Source: Epiperipatus broadwayi
Lineage: Eukaryota > Onychophora > Udeonychophora > Euonychophora > Peripatidae
NCBI GenBank assembly: GCA_028023455.1
Contig: JAQFVV010000205.1
Coordinates: 1,967,353 to 2,031,352, forward strand
Reading direction: 5' to 3'
Length of the DNA: 64,000 bases
In this document: one piece after another, positions 48,303-61,370 of the stretch
Position numbering within the stretch: the first letter of the stretch is position 1
How the letters are laid out: the number at the start of each line of letters is the position of its first letter
Position numbers and translations under genes: made by a program
The notes under the pieces: generated by a model
Database searches by the model: none
What the model saw: only the letters and a program-made list of their open reading frames with translations
What the model was told of the DNA's origin: nothing

Positions 48303-48969
48303 TCCACTGATTATTGTGTGAGAGTATGTAATGTTTTTACAGCGGATGACTTTTTTACATCCACTTTCTTATATTCAGTCAATCCCTGTTCCTTGTGGCA
48401 ATATCATACCATCTATAACTTTTCTCTTATTTTTTTCAGAAGCTTTGTGTAAAAAATATCCTCTCTTCCTCTCATATTCAAATAAAAAATAAATCCATCT
48501 CACAATTCTTCACTTGTGAGCAAAACTGACCCCCAAACTAGTTTCTGGCTATCCACAATTTGAAATCTATTTGATACTATCATCTGATCTTCATTGTCTA
48601 ATCATGCTTATAAAGATGGCTTGTAAATAAAACAATATGAGGATTAATTACTGCTATCATATGCACATTATACCATAAGATAAAGTAAATTTCTGTATTA
48701 CTTTGGTCCTAAACACATTAGTAGCAGTTTATATACATCATCATCCACTATATTTTTTCTCATCACATCTTCCTGAATTGTCTTATTTCTAAATTAATCT
48801 AATGTTGTTATAATTAAATATTTAAGAATTAAATAAACAACAATTTTTTTCTTTTCAAATCTTGATTTTTTTTAAATTTTATGAACCACTTTTTATTTCA
48901 CTTTTCCTTCACCATTTCTACGATATTATATGGTCATTGCCAAGGATTGATTATTCCTATAAAATATAT

Positions 48970-49115
48970 GTATACAATAGTCAAATATGTTTAAAAATAC
49001 ATATATACAAGCAACAAAGATTACAAATTATAAAATTATTATATAATAATTTTATAATTTGTGATCTTTGTTGCTTGTATATATGTATTTTTAAACATAT
49101 TTGACTATTGTATAC
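48970..49115. repeat. Near-perfect 146-bp palindrome
   Basis: Two 73-base arms run from GTATACAATAGTCAAATATG to the central ATTATATAATAAT with no spacer. I find one mismatch (GATTACAAATT versus AATTTGTGATC). The outer GTATAC ends match perfectly. Non-coding. It would extrude as a cruciform or transcribe into a hairpin. Confidence 0.9.
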
Positions 49116-50036
49116 TTAAAGTGCAACATAAAAAAAGAATTGGTTTTAATTCTGATTCTTTTTCTGTATAAAATATATGTATATATACAAATATATGTTT
49201 ACAGAGTATTTCCAAAAACAACATAATAAAAAATATTTTATGACATACAATTTTTTTTTTTTTTAACTTAGGAAAGTAAGCAAGAAATGTTTAAAAAAAA
49301 AAAATTTGTAATCATATACTCATATATACTGAAGTGATATATATGCACTTCACATATATCATTTAAAAATTTGTTAATAAATTTTTAAACGAAAGCTATT
49401 AAAACATTTTGTTGACTGGGTAAAATGTATATATAAGTATGTGCACGGATAAAATATATTAGACCTCATTAATTCTAAAGTAATTTAAACAGAGTTTATA
49501 AAATATTTTATTAACTACCATTAATAAAGTTATATTACAATTAGGTGGGTGGAGATGACATTATTTTTATACAAGTAATTCATTTATTGATAGTCAGATT
49601 CGCTAATTAGGAGATTGATATTTTATGTTGACTGAACCAAAATGCTATCTTTTATTTTATTATAATCTCTTTTAAAAGCTAATTATTGTAAAGTTTGTAA
49701 TTGGTCAGTAAGCCAAGGACCATAGTGATGTTTAGAGCTAATCTACAACAAATGGATGAGTCTATGAAATCGAACCATGATGAAAAGACTGATTTTATAG
49801 ATTATGCAGCTTGATGGATTATAAAAAAGGGCCTCTCAGGAGATCATGTTCATTCTTCATTTATTGAAGAATTAATTATGTATTCTCCATTCCGTCTTGA
49901 TCATCAAAAGCATTACTAAAATATTATTATGGAAGAGTAGAGAAGCACACTGTCAGTTCCATTCTGGCGAAGCCAGCAGAGTGCAAGCTTAAAACGGCTT
50001 GAATCTTAGTAGCTTATCATTCATGTGTTGAAGCTG

Positions 50037-51646
50037 ATTTGTTGAAATTTTGTTTTTTAAATTGCGTGAAAACTATAAGCATGACATCAACAGAAATCCC
50101 AGCATTCATTGCCCCTTTATTTCACATTTCAAATGATATATTTTACATTGATATCAAATAAAATTTGAATTTTTTACAATTATTTTTAAAAGTAGATGAA
50201 TTTATTTTTTTTATTTTCTGGCACTAGTTTATACGAGGTGATAATGGCAGAAAAATTTTATCGGTCTTATAACCCTAATATAATAGATTAAAAATACGCT
50301 GATAATTCGGATATGAAGGTCTTCAACGCGATATAAACGTAATCGCGGAATATCGTAAGTTATTTTAATTTTTAATATTTTAAATTTTTTAAAATTATTT
50401 GCTAAATGGTATTTTAATGTTTGTGTTGGTGTGTGTATTATATAAATTATATAATATTAAATCATTTATGCTCTTTATTATACAGTATATAAATTCAAAT
50501 ATAACAAAAGTTGTTTTTATAGTATAATTTTGGGTCTCAGATCCAAGTTTGAGGCAACCTTATTTTATAAACATAATGATTCTCAAAAGGTATATGTTTA
50601 TATTTGTATTAGTATGTTTGTTCTTGCGTCGTGTTTGTATAACAAGTAATGATTTACATATAGAGCAGTGCAATGTAACTTTTAAAAGCTGATAATCTAA
50701 TGTACAGAAAGGTTGCAGTTGATAAAGCAATCACAAAATTTACTGGGCATAGTATCATGTAAAAATATAATCACTTAAAACCAATAAAGAAAGATTTCAA
50801 ATGGTATATGTGTAGTGGTAGCTACAATGGTTATGCATATACCACATGAAAATGCAGGCAAAGAATCAAATTCTGAGTCTTGCCTATACCTTGATACTCA
50901 TACTATGGAGTCAGTAGTTTTGCCACATCTTGCTTCACATTATTTTCAAGTCTACAGTTAGCAAATGAAATATATGCAAATAAATTATATCTATGTGGGA
51001 CAATAAATATAATAAGATAGCATCACTGATGTGCATAAAGAATATAAACATCACTGATGTACACAAAAAATATAAAATGAAGAGTTGAAATTTATTTTAT
51101 TAGTGATACAGATAGTAGCCTACAGTTTCTAATTTTAGATAGACAAGAAGCCAATTGTTATGATGACAAATGCATATCCACCTTCTAGAAATGATTAGTT
51201 TAGTATCTTTTATTAGGTTGAATCATTTTCTTATAGATGCCTTTGAGATTTGTCAACTTTTTGGGTACAAGATAAAAATGAAGAATTCTTATGCAAATAC
51301 TTTTGGAGATTCTGAAGCTATGGATTATCTCAGATAACAAATATTATATATGATTTGAAAGATAATTTTGTGAGGAATGCAAAGAAATTATCAATGAAGA
51401 TGTAATTTAAACTTAGTTAATGATAAATTAGAAATTATAAACAAACAATAAAGTAATAACTATGTGGGATGTTGAAAATTTTTTTCCTTATTTTTTAAAT
51501 GGTTACCACTATTTGTCTTAGATTATTGTTTTCCTTATTTTTCTAGTTTCCATTAATGTAAATTTTTTTGCTCTAACATTATTAAAACTGAAGTTATTGT
51601 GAAAATTGTGTCTCAAGTCAGTTTTTAAAAAATTCAATATGGCGCC
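50037..51646 (+). repeat. Repeat R1600, continuous copy
   Basis: A 1.6-kb copy of the sequence found in two parts at 28.5-28.9 and 33.55-34.67 kb. It ends exactly at the 'ATATGGCGCC' boundary seen in the other copy. No transposase or reverse transcriptase recognised, and no terminal repeat seen. Confidence 0.78.
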
Positions 51647-52549
51647 TCTAGATTCAAGTAGTCAAATCCATCATGAAATGCTGAGAAGATGCCGTAAAAT
51701 AATGTAAAACCATTCCATTGATCATTTGTGTCCAGATTATATGCGAACTTAATGCTGCCTAAGTTCAAAATATCTTATAGCTTTGGGGAAGAGACCAGCC
51801 ATAATTCAACAAGAGAAAAAAACCTCATATGCTGACCACTGAATAAAACAAAAAAGCCAAAATCAACAGAAGCACATATTAATGGAGGCCATGTCAATCA
51901 GCAAAAACAATCTCATAGTTGCTTCACAGAATACCAGCAGACACATAGCTATGTTTACACCTACTGTTCCGCAAAAAGTCTACACACACCTGAATTCATA
52001 AAACGAACTATTGAAGATGAAAGAGGATAATTTGTATGACCTTTAATTATATGCTATTGTCATTTTATTTCACTAACATTAAGACATTCAATCTCTTACA
52101 TATGTATATAAAATTTATATTGAAATTTTTGATTAGATTGTTGAGATTTATTTAGTGATGGATTGCCTAATCTTATAATTTCGGATTTATTAGATGCGTT
52201 GTGGTTTAGACATCATAACATAAAAAGAAAATATCTATAATAAAACAATTACCCTTGCCATTTGCCAATAGTTTCATTAGTATTATTTTAGTTAATTATT
52301 TGAAAACAAGGGTATAAATAATGATTATTTCCAATAGCCTGTAATGTATTAAAAATTCAGGATAACAATTTGATCTATAACACAAATAAGGCTGATTAAT
52401 TCAATTTACCCACAGCAATTATAACAAATTGTGGTTATCATTTTCAGTAGTTAATGTGTCTCTGCATGCATACAAAAAAAAAATACAAATTATGAGTTTT
52501 TTCTTTCCAAAACAATTTCCCATAGTGTTAGTAAAATAATCATATTTAC

Positions 52550-52642
52550 CTTTTGTTTGGGTGCAGCTCGTGCAAAAACTCTAATGTTGGGTAGAATTTT
52601 ATGAAACAGATCGAGACGAAAATTCAATAAATAATCAAGAGC
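52550..52642 (-). CDS. ATP13A1: ATP13A1 exon B (catalytic region)
   Basis: A 93-bp, phase 0-0 exon between a TATTTCAG acceptor and a GTAAAT donor. It encodes 31 residues, ALDYLLNFRLDLFHKILP then NIRVFARAAPKQK. The end matches the conserved 'VFARVAPKQK' stretch of P5A ATPases, in the P domain just before the GDGTND loop. It lies 89 bp downstream of exon A and joins it in frame. Confidence 0.93.
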
Positions 52643-52731
52643 CTGAAATAAAGTTATTTTTGAGAAATTATCAAAATTACGAATAAAAACTAAAAAAAAA
52701 TAATAGAAATTTCTTAAATAAAAGCAACTAC

Positions 52732-52835
52732 CTCTCCTGTTATACAGAGGTTATAAGTATTTATAATTTGATGCAAATCTTTTCCCAATGGTAAGGTTAT
52801 TGTTTCATCAATGGATATCCAGTGATATTCCATCA
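52732..52835 (-). CDS. ATP13A1: ATP13A1 exon A (P5A-type ATPase, catalytic region)
   Basis: This is the most 5' exon of the gene seen here. It is 104 bp, begins two bases into a codon after a TTTTAG acceptor and ends in phase 0 before GTAGTT. It encodes MEYHWISIDETITLPLG followed by KDLHQIINTYNLCITGE. From my knowledge of the family this matches the segment of vertebrate ATP13A1 that reads roughly 'WRSIDGSIVLPLA...LCLTGD', between the hinge TGDN motif and the GDGTND motif. ATP13A1 is an ER membrane ATPase that extracts mis-inserted transmembrane helices. The preceding exon, which should carry the TGDN hinge, was not found between here and 64,000 and presumably lies beyond. Confidence 0.88.
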
Positions 52836-53046
52836 CTAAAAATCAGCAAAAAAAATAAAAGGAATGTTTTAAAATTATACGCACACAAACATATGCATGC
52901 AAAAAAACATTTATCATAATATAAATCATTTCAGTTTTTAAACAGCATATCTAATTATATTTTCTAAATATCACAGAACATATGAATTATTTAAATAGCA
53001 CACTAACAGGCACAACATGAAGATACTTTCTTTAGTTCTCTTTTTA

Positions 53047-53073
53047 CTTTTCGACTGCTCCGGCAGTCTTTGC
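53047..53073 (-). ncRNA. Decayed hammerhead-like motif
   Basis: The minus strand reads GCAAA, then stem GACTGC, loop CGGA, stem GCAGTC, then GAAAAG. Stem II (6 bp) and the GAAA box are intact. The CUGANGA box is lost (AATAGCAAA), so it is probably inactive. Confidence 0.4.
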
Positions 53074-54147
53074 TATTATCTAGGAAAAAATATATAACAG
53101 ATACATATTATGATTTTAAATCAGTTTAAAATAAAAGCTGACAAAAAAAAAAAACAGTTTTACATATATATTTATTATATATATTTACATATATATTATT
53201 TCGAGTCATATATAATTTGATTAAGTGTTTACATATATATATATTTACATTATCTAACTGAATTTGTCTTCCATTTAGGAAACTTTTCAAGATGTCTTTC
53301 TCTAATCTCTACAATTCCTCACTCTATAGCATTTCCTTTCTGTGGGCATTTTTACAATTACTCTCAATAAATAAATTTACTTGTATTCTTATCTTTCCAA
53401 TATTGCCCTTCAGCTTCACTTATTACATATACATTATCATCTATATACAAATTTAAAAATAAATTTTGACATTGAATTTAAGAAGATACATGGAATATAT
53501 ATATATATGCTTTATTAATACTCATTTGTTTCAGATATGTAATTTTAAGTTTTATATTACAGAAAAAAGTTATTATATATGTCATATATAATTATATTTT
53601 CTTTAAAAAAATAGAATTAAGTCTATAATGATAATTAATATTAATACAAAGGTTGAGAGAATATATTTTAAAGATAATGGTTACTGATAAACTTATTTAT
53701 TGTCAATAATTAGAAAAATGGCCACAAGATATGCTGTAGATTAAAGAAATGATTAGATTAAAAAAAAAATATTTGAAAAATTTCCTAGAGAAGGAAAATA
53801 AGTTAAATAATTATTAAAAAAAAAAAGCTGGTTGACTCTTGTCAATTTTTATTTTAATTGATTTAAAAGTATATTATACTAAACGGCAAAATTATGATTA
53901 ATTTTTTAATTAAATCTGACTATTTACAGTATAAACAGATATAATATTGGAGTTCATGTATCATCCCACTTTTATTTTAAGTAAATCATGTCTAGTTGAC
54001 ATTTCCATGTTAATACAAGTATACATACTACACTTTCACATATATAAATAACATTTTAAAATTGGCTCAATATACATGATATATATATTCACACACACAA
54101 TATTGTAATAACTGGTACAACAGAGTTAATTATTATTAATAATAATT

Positions 54148-54250
54148 GAATGACTGCTGCTTAGGAATTCATGAGCTGTGCCATGATCTACATACAGATC
54201 ACGAGCTTTAAATGTAGCCGCTCTATCATTACACTAAATTATGCAGGTTA
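54148..54250 (-). repeat. tRNA-derived SINE copy
   Basis: Read on the minus strand: AATTTAGTGTAATGATAGAG (A-box-like), then GCTCGTGATCTG and a 'GATCATGGC' region, ending in an 'AGCAGTCATTCAATTATT' tail. It parallels the copy at 57.8 kb. Confidence 0.5.
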
Positions 54251-56621
54251 ACAGGGTTAATTAATTCTAAGAAAATGCTACATTGAACAATACAACATTA
54301 TAATAAAATTATAAAAAAATCTGCTACTAACAATCAATTCTTAACTCTTATTTTAAATGTTTATCAATCATTATGGAAACATTTTTTTAAAAACACATTC
54401 AGTGGTGAAATTATACACATACCTACAATGCAAATATTCTTTACAGCCACAAAAAAGGTATATCAAACATGGTAAGTTTCTTTGATATTAGAATTGGTGT
54501 GCATAAAAAAAAAAAAATCCAGATATATCTTGAGCATTCTTAAAAATTAATCTCTTTTTTCTGATTTTAAATTTGCATAAGAATTTTATAATCAAATTCT
54601 TCAGAATGTAATTCCCAAAACTGGGGCATATCCATAGAATTAAAATGCAAGGTCATTTCTAATCTATGTGATATTTTTTGAAATATTATTAATTTGCATT
54701 TCAAATTATTTGTACATTGTAAGCACCTTATTTATTTTTTGCCATTATTTTAAGTATTTCAATAGCATTTTTGACATCGTAATTCTTCCAAAACTTCTGG
54801 CAATGTTAATACACCATTGTTATATGTTTTAAAAATTATAAATCATATTATAGAAAAGCATGCATTGATCAAAACAGAGTTGCATGAAATATTATTAAAA
54901 TATAATTGGTTTTATTTAGCAGACCATGTGGTGTTCGAGCACAAATATGACAGATTGAACTTCATTCAGAAAATTTTAATCTTAAAGTTCATCATGCTAC
55001 CAATTGTGTGATTTGTTGCTTAGAAGATCGTGTGATATCCAAGTACCATAGGCTTCAATCCAAAAACTTTTAATTAGCAAATCCATCACTAGATTATTAC
55101 TTCAAACTATACAGGATTATGCATATATATATATATAATATTTGAAACTATTCCAACCATACTCTTCCTTTAAATAAATAAAGCTCAAATTTTAGCACTA
55201 CCTGAAAAAAATATTTTTAAAAAATTTAATGAGTATACTTTAATTAAAATTTAGTATTTTGAATTTTAAAATATATCTCAAATTATCAAGTGGCGATTAA
55301 AGATATTTTACTTTTTAAAACTATTTCTGCCATGACTCTTGTAGCTCTGCATTAATTTATGACTTCTACATTATCATTCCAGAAACAATCTATGAGGACT
55401 ATTTGACAAAGAAGTTTTCCAGATATGCAAAATTAAAACATTTTTACTAAAGAAAGTTCACATTCATTGGTGATAATAACAACAAAACTTAAAATAATCA
55501 CTTCAAGCAACTGCCTGCAAAAATACTAGAACTCTGGCTCTAGATTTTTCAACCTGTGATATATACAGTAATAATGTCATTCACTTATTTACTATTATCA
55601 CTTACAATGGCACTTCTTATAGTTGACCATTTCCATGCAATTTGCATAGAAATCCCATTATTCTTCATAATGAATTTTGGTTCTTATATGCCCAAATCTA
55701 AAAGATCAACTGTTCAATTCCCAAACTAGACTAATAGTGGTCAGTATAATAACACCTTAATAATTAATAGAAAATAATATCATTCTACAATAATTCAACT
55801 AACAACTAAATGTATAGAAAAGTATAAAATAAAGAACTTTTTCTAAAACATTTGGATAAATCAACTAGATTATGGAAACTGCATATTTCATCACATAAAA
55901 CTGTATTTTATTTAATTTATTGTATGTGAGTCTTGAACACCCCATTCCATGTGACATAAAAGCATTAAGTTTCATTTAAGGATGTTCTATAAAATTTTAA
56001 AAATACAATGGCAAGATCATAAAACCGATCAATATTCTTCAATTTGCTGAATATATTATAGTCTAATATTGCAAAATCATATTTTCATTAAATTGGACAT
56101 GTAAAATAAATAAACAATGCAAGATTTACAGGGATTATCTCAAAGATATTTTTAAAAAATGCAAAGTTAATTGTTTTCATTGGGAAAATATGGCAGAGAA
56201 TAGAATATATTCCAATTAGATATGGTGTTGAGGAATTTTAGATAGAAAAGTTTTCTATTTAAGAAATTAAAAAATAGCCCTGCAAAATATCAAATCAAGA
56301 GAAAAATGGACCAGGATGTTCTATATGTGGAAGTTTTTATAATTCATAGATTGGTTTGTATAATCATCACAAAACTTATCTCAAGAGCAGTTTTTTTAAA
56401 TTTTTTCCTTGGAGTTGTAATAGCCATAGTCATTGACTAGAGACAACTTGTATAACTACAAGCAAAATGGCATCACAAACCAAATAATATAATGCAATAT
56501 TTAATTTTCATATTATTAAAATAAATTTAAATTTGCACTTGCACTAATTAAATATAAATATGTTTGTGCATGCACATATAATTATGTAAAACATATATAA
56601 ATCTAAAAAAATAAAAAATAG

Positions 56622-56726
56622 TCATATATCACACGACACCACTTCTTTTTTAAGCTTGTTGAGCAATTAGCAAAGCTCTTTATTTTTTACAAGCTTAAAA
56701 AAGAAGTGGGGTCATGTGATATAGGA
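56622..56726. repeat. Short foldback element
   Basis: Arms 'CACCACTTCTTTTTTAAGCT' and 'AGCTTAAAAAAGAAGTGGGG' with flanking TCATATATCAC/GTGATATAGGA form a 38-bp stem. The loop contains GAGCAATTAGCAAAG, which recurs at 57,090 next to a longer repeat arm (56,740-57,115) related to the foldback at 63.2-63.97 kb. Confidence 0.8.
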
Positions 56727-56739
56727 CTTTATTTTTAAT

Positions 56740-57115
56740 TTTTTATTGACTATTTATAGTCTTTGCTTTAAGTCTTAAATGATATTATATTGCTAAGACT
56801 ACTAATATATGATTTGGCTGAAGATCTCTCAGTCCTATATAGTTATTTGAGTTAGATAGCTGGGTTTGAAGACATTTAGGTATCTGAAAATTTCAGATTT
56901 TCTACTCAATGGTCAATTCTTAGATAAATGCGGGCTTTGGGTTGGTGTTTTTAGATTTAGTGTCTGAAGCTACCCTAGTGCTTCTCTGACGAATGCCAAA
57001 AGCATGAAACCATTGGTCAGGGGATGGGCGATGGTTTTCAGATAGAGATATTTTAAATGCTTTCGCTTGCTAAGCATTTATCTCACAGCTTGTTGAGCAA
57101 TTAGCAAAGTTTTTT
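56740..57115 (+). repeat. Single arm of foldback family F2
   Basis: It contains 'CTATATAGTTATTTGAGTTA', 'TCTGAAAATTTCAGA', a 'TTAGTGTCTGAAGCTA' stretch and a GATAGAGATATTTTAAAT end. All have counterparts in order in the right arm of the 63.2-63.97 kb foldback. The opposite arm is missing. Confidence 0.6.
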
Positions 57116-57769
57116 GTTTATATATAAATCTAATTGTAAATATGCTACAAACACACACACACATATATTTACAATAGATATACATTATTTGGAAAACTGA
57201 TCTCAGATTCAAAAGTGTTAGTAAAAATAAAATAAAAAAATTAATTGGATTAAAAATAACAACAAACAATTACAAAAATAAAATTAATAAAGATGATATA
57301 AACATAAATTGAAAATCACTTACAAATTCCCCAGATGTGGCTGAATAAAACCAACTTAAAGTTCATCAATCTTTTAAATATATTAGATCTGTTAAATAAT
57401 TAAATAAATATTTGATCTCTTACTAATAAACATTTTTTTTTTCAATACATTATTTAGGGAAATATGATTGAGAAATTATTTTACAAACAAAATAAATGAA
57501 CATTTTGCAAATAGTTAATATCAGTATCTTGAATATGGTTGCTAATATCATTCCATTTTTCTATCTTTTGACATGCAATAATATGGATACTTCTATCAAA
57601 ACTGATAGCTGTAAAAGCATGGCAATATTACAAGCTACTAAAAGTTCAAAGACTGCAGTTCATTTATTACTTCCAATGTTTGTACATCATACAACCTCAT
57701 CCCACAGTTTGATCTGTTACTTCTGATGCTTGAACATCATGTACATTAACCCACTGAATTACTTTACCC

Positions 57770-57895
57770 TACATAGTTTAGTGCAATGGAAGAGTTGTAG
57801 GTGTCCATGAATCAAGTTCAATTACCACTTCTGCTGCATCAATATCATACACTTTGTAAAAGATAAACTATCAATTATTAATTTTTTCATAAATC
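57770..57895 (+). repeat. tRNA-derived SINE copy
   Basis: The head ACATAGTTTAGTGCAATGGA contains an A-box-like motif. 'AATCAAGTTCAATTACCACT' carries a B-box-like motif, followed by TCTGCTGCATC and a 'TAAACTATCAATTATTA' tail shared with the 6.2-kb copies. Confidence 0.6.
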
Positions 57896-58454
57896 TAGCA
57901 TTATTCAGTTAAAGTTAAATCAACTTTGAAAATTCAGTTTGTTTCATGTTCAAACTAATACACAAAATATTTATAATTTCATTCTGTACCTACTCTAAAT
58001 TGAAAAATAATTTGGTGCATTGCAATTTTTGATTATTAATTTGTTAGTTTTGTTCGTAGTTTCAAAATGATCATTCCAGATCTTAAATATTAATTATATT
58101 TAAGGGATGCCTATACAATTTGCCAAGATTAGCTGAAAATCAAGAAAATCTTGCAAAACAAGAAATTTAGTTTTAAGATTTTATATCCGTTTCCATTATT
58201 TTTTTGATAAACGAAAAAAAAACAAAAAACAATATTTTAAAACCAATATTCATTTCAACATTTAACTAAAATAGTGATTTAATGTTTATGTATATATGAA
58301 TTTCTAAAAAATTAGTGGTTTTATATTTATATAAAAAATTAAATGACATAACTTCATAGTTTTTAATAAATCAATATTTTATGATTTTAATTCTCAAAAC
58401 CATTTGAATTAAACATGCATAGATTAAAATTAAACTTATTTTTTTCTTTCTCTT

Positions 58455-58990
58455 TGCTAAAGCTCTGTACGCTATCATCATTTTTAACCATTGCAGGATA
58501 ACACTATCTCCAAATATAATCTGCTTTCTCCGATCCCAAACTTCTTCACAACACAACAGAAAATTTTCTTGACTCATTTAGCCATCTCATGTGTGGATTC
58601 TTTCCCAAAACTTTTACAATTAATCCCATTTAAGACCTCAACTGTTTTCTTTTCTATCAATATGTCCAACCTAGCTGTCTCTTAATTCTTTCATGATGTC
58701 AATAATATCTATTTGTTCTCTTATTGTTACTATCATTACACATTTTTCATATTTTGTTGAGTAGCTTGAATTCTCTGTATTGCTTTTCTGTTAAATGTTA
58801 AGTCTCAGATTCAAATATAAAAATTAGTAAAACATATCTATTAAAACATTCCTTTTCAAACATGTAAAAATATTTCAATATTAAGTTATTCTATCAAAAG
58901 CATTCTATCGAAATTTAATTCTATGATTAATTTCTTCTATTATGTTTCTATCTGTATAAGCAATCTCCCTCGAGGTATTTATAGTTTGTT
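58455..58990 (-). pseudogene. RTE-type LINE tail, diverged copy
   Basis: DNA similarity to 59,865-60,420 in the same orientation, including TTGCAGGATAACACTATC, ATATGTCCAACC and TTTAATTCTATGATTAATTT. It corresponds to the C-terminal coding part and 3' end of an RTE-like LINE. Many stops, and older than the neighbouring copy. Confidence 0.7.
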
Positions 58991-59859
58991 ATTATTATTT
59001 CCATTACTTACAATAATAAACAATCAACTTTAAACGAATATGGACAATCCAACAACCAAAAAGGAAAGAAGAAAAAACTACTCCAAAAATGAGTTTGTGA
59101 AAATTATACAAACCAATCTATAAACCGCAAATATGTCCCAACAGTCTCTCTATCTTCAGCCAGCTTCTGGATTTCCCAGTTCTGCAATATATAATCCCTC
59201 AATTACAATCTTGTACTCCTAGTAGGTTTTTTGCATCAGATTGTTTTGATTTTTCTTATTTCCTTTATTATCTTTTTTTCAACCTAATTATACCGACTTC
59301 TAATCTTTATTATAGCAATAAGCATCCTGTCTGTCTAATCTTTCCTCCATCTTCTGAACTTTCTTTTTTTAACTTTTGGGGTGGTGGTGGAATTTGATAT
59401 AGTAAAAAGTAAAGAAAATGTTTTCTCCCAATATTTTTCTTATATTGGCTTTTTAACTAATATATCAACAATAAAAATCATAACTTTAAACAATTTATTG
59501 AAGATATTTGTTCAATAGGAGTTCAATCTCAATTAAGAAAAATATCTATCAGGTTACTTATGTGTTGTGCTTTTTCTACACAGTGGAGGCTTAAACATCA
59601 TATAACCTTTCAAATATCTAAACATTATTCTTATTAAGTACTGATAATTTGATTCCAACTTCTAACAGTTATATGAATGATATATGATCTATCATCTGTT
59701 TTTTTTTTTTACTTTTGAGTGATTCCTCATTATCGTATTTATATGTACAGGGCAGACTGTAATCTAAGCAGCTATATACTTATTATTTTTACAAAATTAC
59801 ACAAAAATTTTTTTTTAACAACTTAATAAGTTTATTATTCAGAATCATCATCATCAACC

Positions 59860-60425
59860 ATTATCAATCCACTGCAGGATGAAGGTCCCTCCAAGTTTAA
59901 TCCATCTTCTCCAATCTTTAGCTTCTCTTCTCCACATCACCCTGCACACTTTCTTATTTCATCCATCCATCTCACATGTCATCTCTTTCTGGATCTTTTA
60001 CAATCTCTTGGAATCCAGTTTAAGATTTCAATTGTCCATCTATTATCACCTCTTCTAGCAATATGTCCAGCCCAACTCCACTTCAGTCTTTTAATTTTTT
60101 AATGAGGTCAGTAACACCTGTTTGTTCTCTTACACAAATATTGTGTTTTCGATCTCTTCTTGTTACTCACATCATGAATCTCTCCATACTTCTTTGAGTG
60201 GTCCGAAGTCTCTGTATTGCTCTTCTATTAATAAGTCTCAGATCCATAAGTAAAAACTGGTAAAACACATTTATTAAAAATCTTCTTTTTCAAACACATA
60301 GGCATATTTCATTTTAGTATCAAGTTATTTCTACCAAAAGCATTCCAACCAAGTTTAATTCTATGATTAATTTCATCCATTATGTTTGCATCTGTATTAA
60401 TAATCTGACCAAGGTATTTGTAACT
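59860..60425 (-). pseudogene. RTE-type LINE ORF, C-terminal fragment
   Basis: On the minus strand the end reads KVCRVMWRREAKDWRRW then IKLGGTFILQW, matching the plus-strand copy at 9.4 kb (VIWRREAKNQRRWIELGETF). Upstream VREQTGVTDLIKKLK keeps the Gln that is a stop at 9.4 kb. The 3' end carries an ATC-type simple repeat (at about 59,845). 5'-truncated and broken by stops. Confidence 0.82.
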
Positions 60426-60884
60426 GATAACTTCTCAGAATATATATATGAATTAGTAATATGTTAGAATCTTCAACTAACGACTTGCTGCTTTAAATCC
60501 ATAATACAATCACATTTAATTTTACAGGAAACAGTACTTCATAGAGTTTGGCTCTATTACTATACTTCATTAAAAATCCTTCATTTTAATTTATTAACTT
60601 TCTATCTTAGTTTTCCACTAGCATTTTCATCAGCATATATTGTTTATTGATATCGGATTTAGCAAGCACCTTATTTCTCATTCGTCTATCTTTTTTTCAG
60701 TCTACCTAGCTTTGACTGCATCTTTCTCTCTTTTTCTCGCTCATTAAAGTTCTGCAGTCATTTTTAACAACTCAGATAATTTGCATAAATATTTCATTAA
60801 TATCGATAGTAATCTAGACCAACTGATGATTGGTATTTTAGTATGAAATACTATATTGGTGATTATTTATCTTTTCAACATGAG

Positions 60885-61000
60885 TGTGATCAGGTGGGTC
60901 AGCAATATGAGATGTGAGAGTAGTGGTTCGTGTAAAAGTCTGAGTTCGAATCCCGCATATATTACACATATAAATGCAGGTTTAAGCCTGTACAATGTAT
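60885..61000 (+). repeat. tRNA-derived SINE head
   Basis: GTGAGAGTAGTGGTTCGTGT followed by GAGTTCGAATCCCG is a good RNA polymerase III B box (GTTCGAATCC) with an imperfect A box upstream. It does not fold as a complete tRNA, so SINE is preferred over a tRNA gene. Confidence 0.6.
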
Positions 61001-61370
61001 TACTATTGTTATGCAAATTAGAATATCAAGATTATCTTGCACTTTGCCTAATTTACTTATATTCTGCATTTCATTATTTCTAGAGTGACTACAATATCTT
61101 TTGTATTGACCGGTTATGAACACACATACATGCATATATGTGTAACTTTATTTCAAAAACTAGTCAATACACCATGTATAAGGGGATCTGTTAATTTCAT
61201 TCCTTATTATTTTCTTTCACTCTCTCTGAACATTATACTTCTGTAAAGTATAATAATATCCATTCTGACTAAAACATGTGACAATTTCAATTAAGTCATT
61301 TGAGATTTGAGAAAAAGCTAATATGACTGAATATCCTTTATACATATATATTTTTTACTGTTTCCTGTAA

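Larger units (their letters stand above)
45541..52549 (-). other. ATP13A1 intron between exons B and C, 7.0 kb
   Basis: Exon B ends in Lys (AAG) and exon C starts with GAG, so they join in frame. The intron carries a large compound foldback (46.5-47.4 kb), a very young palindrome (49 kb) and a 1.6-kb repeat (50.0-51.6 kb). The 900 bases after that repeat (51,647-52,549) show no recognisable feature. Confidence 0.8.

Noticed and set aside
60910-60985. tRNA gene
   Set aside because: A good B box is present, but no acceptor stem or proper anticodon arm can be folded; treated as a SINE head.
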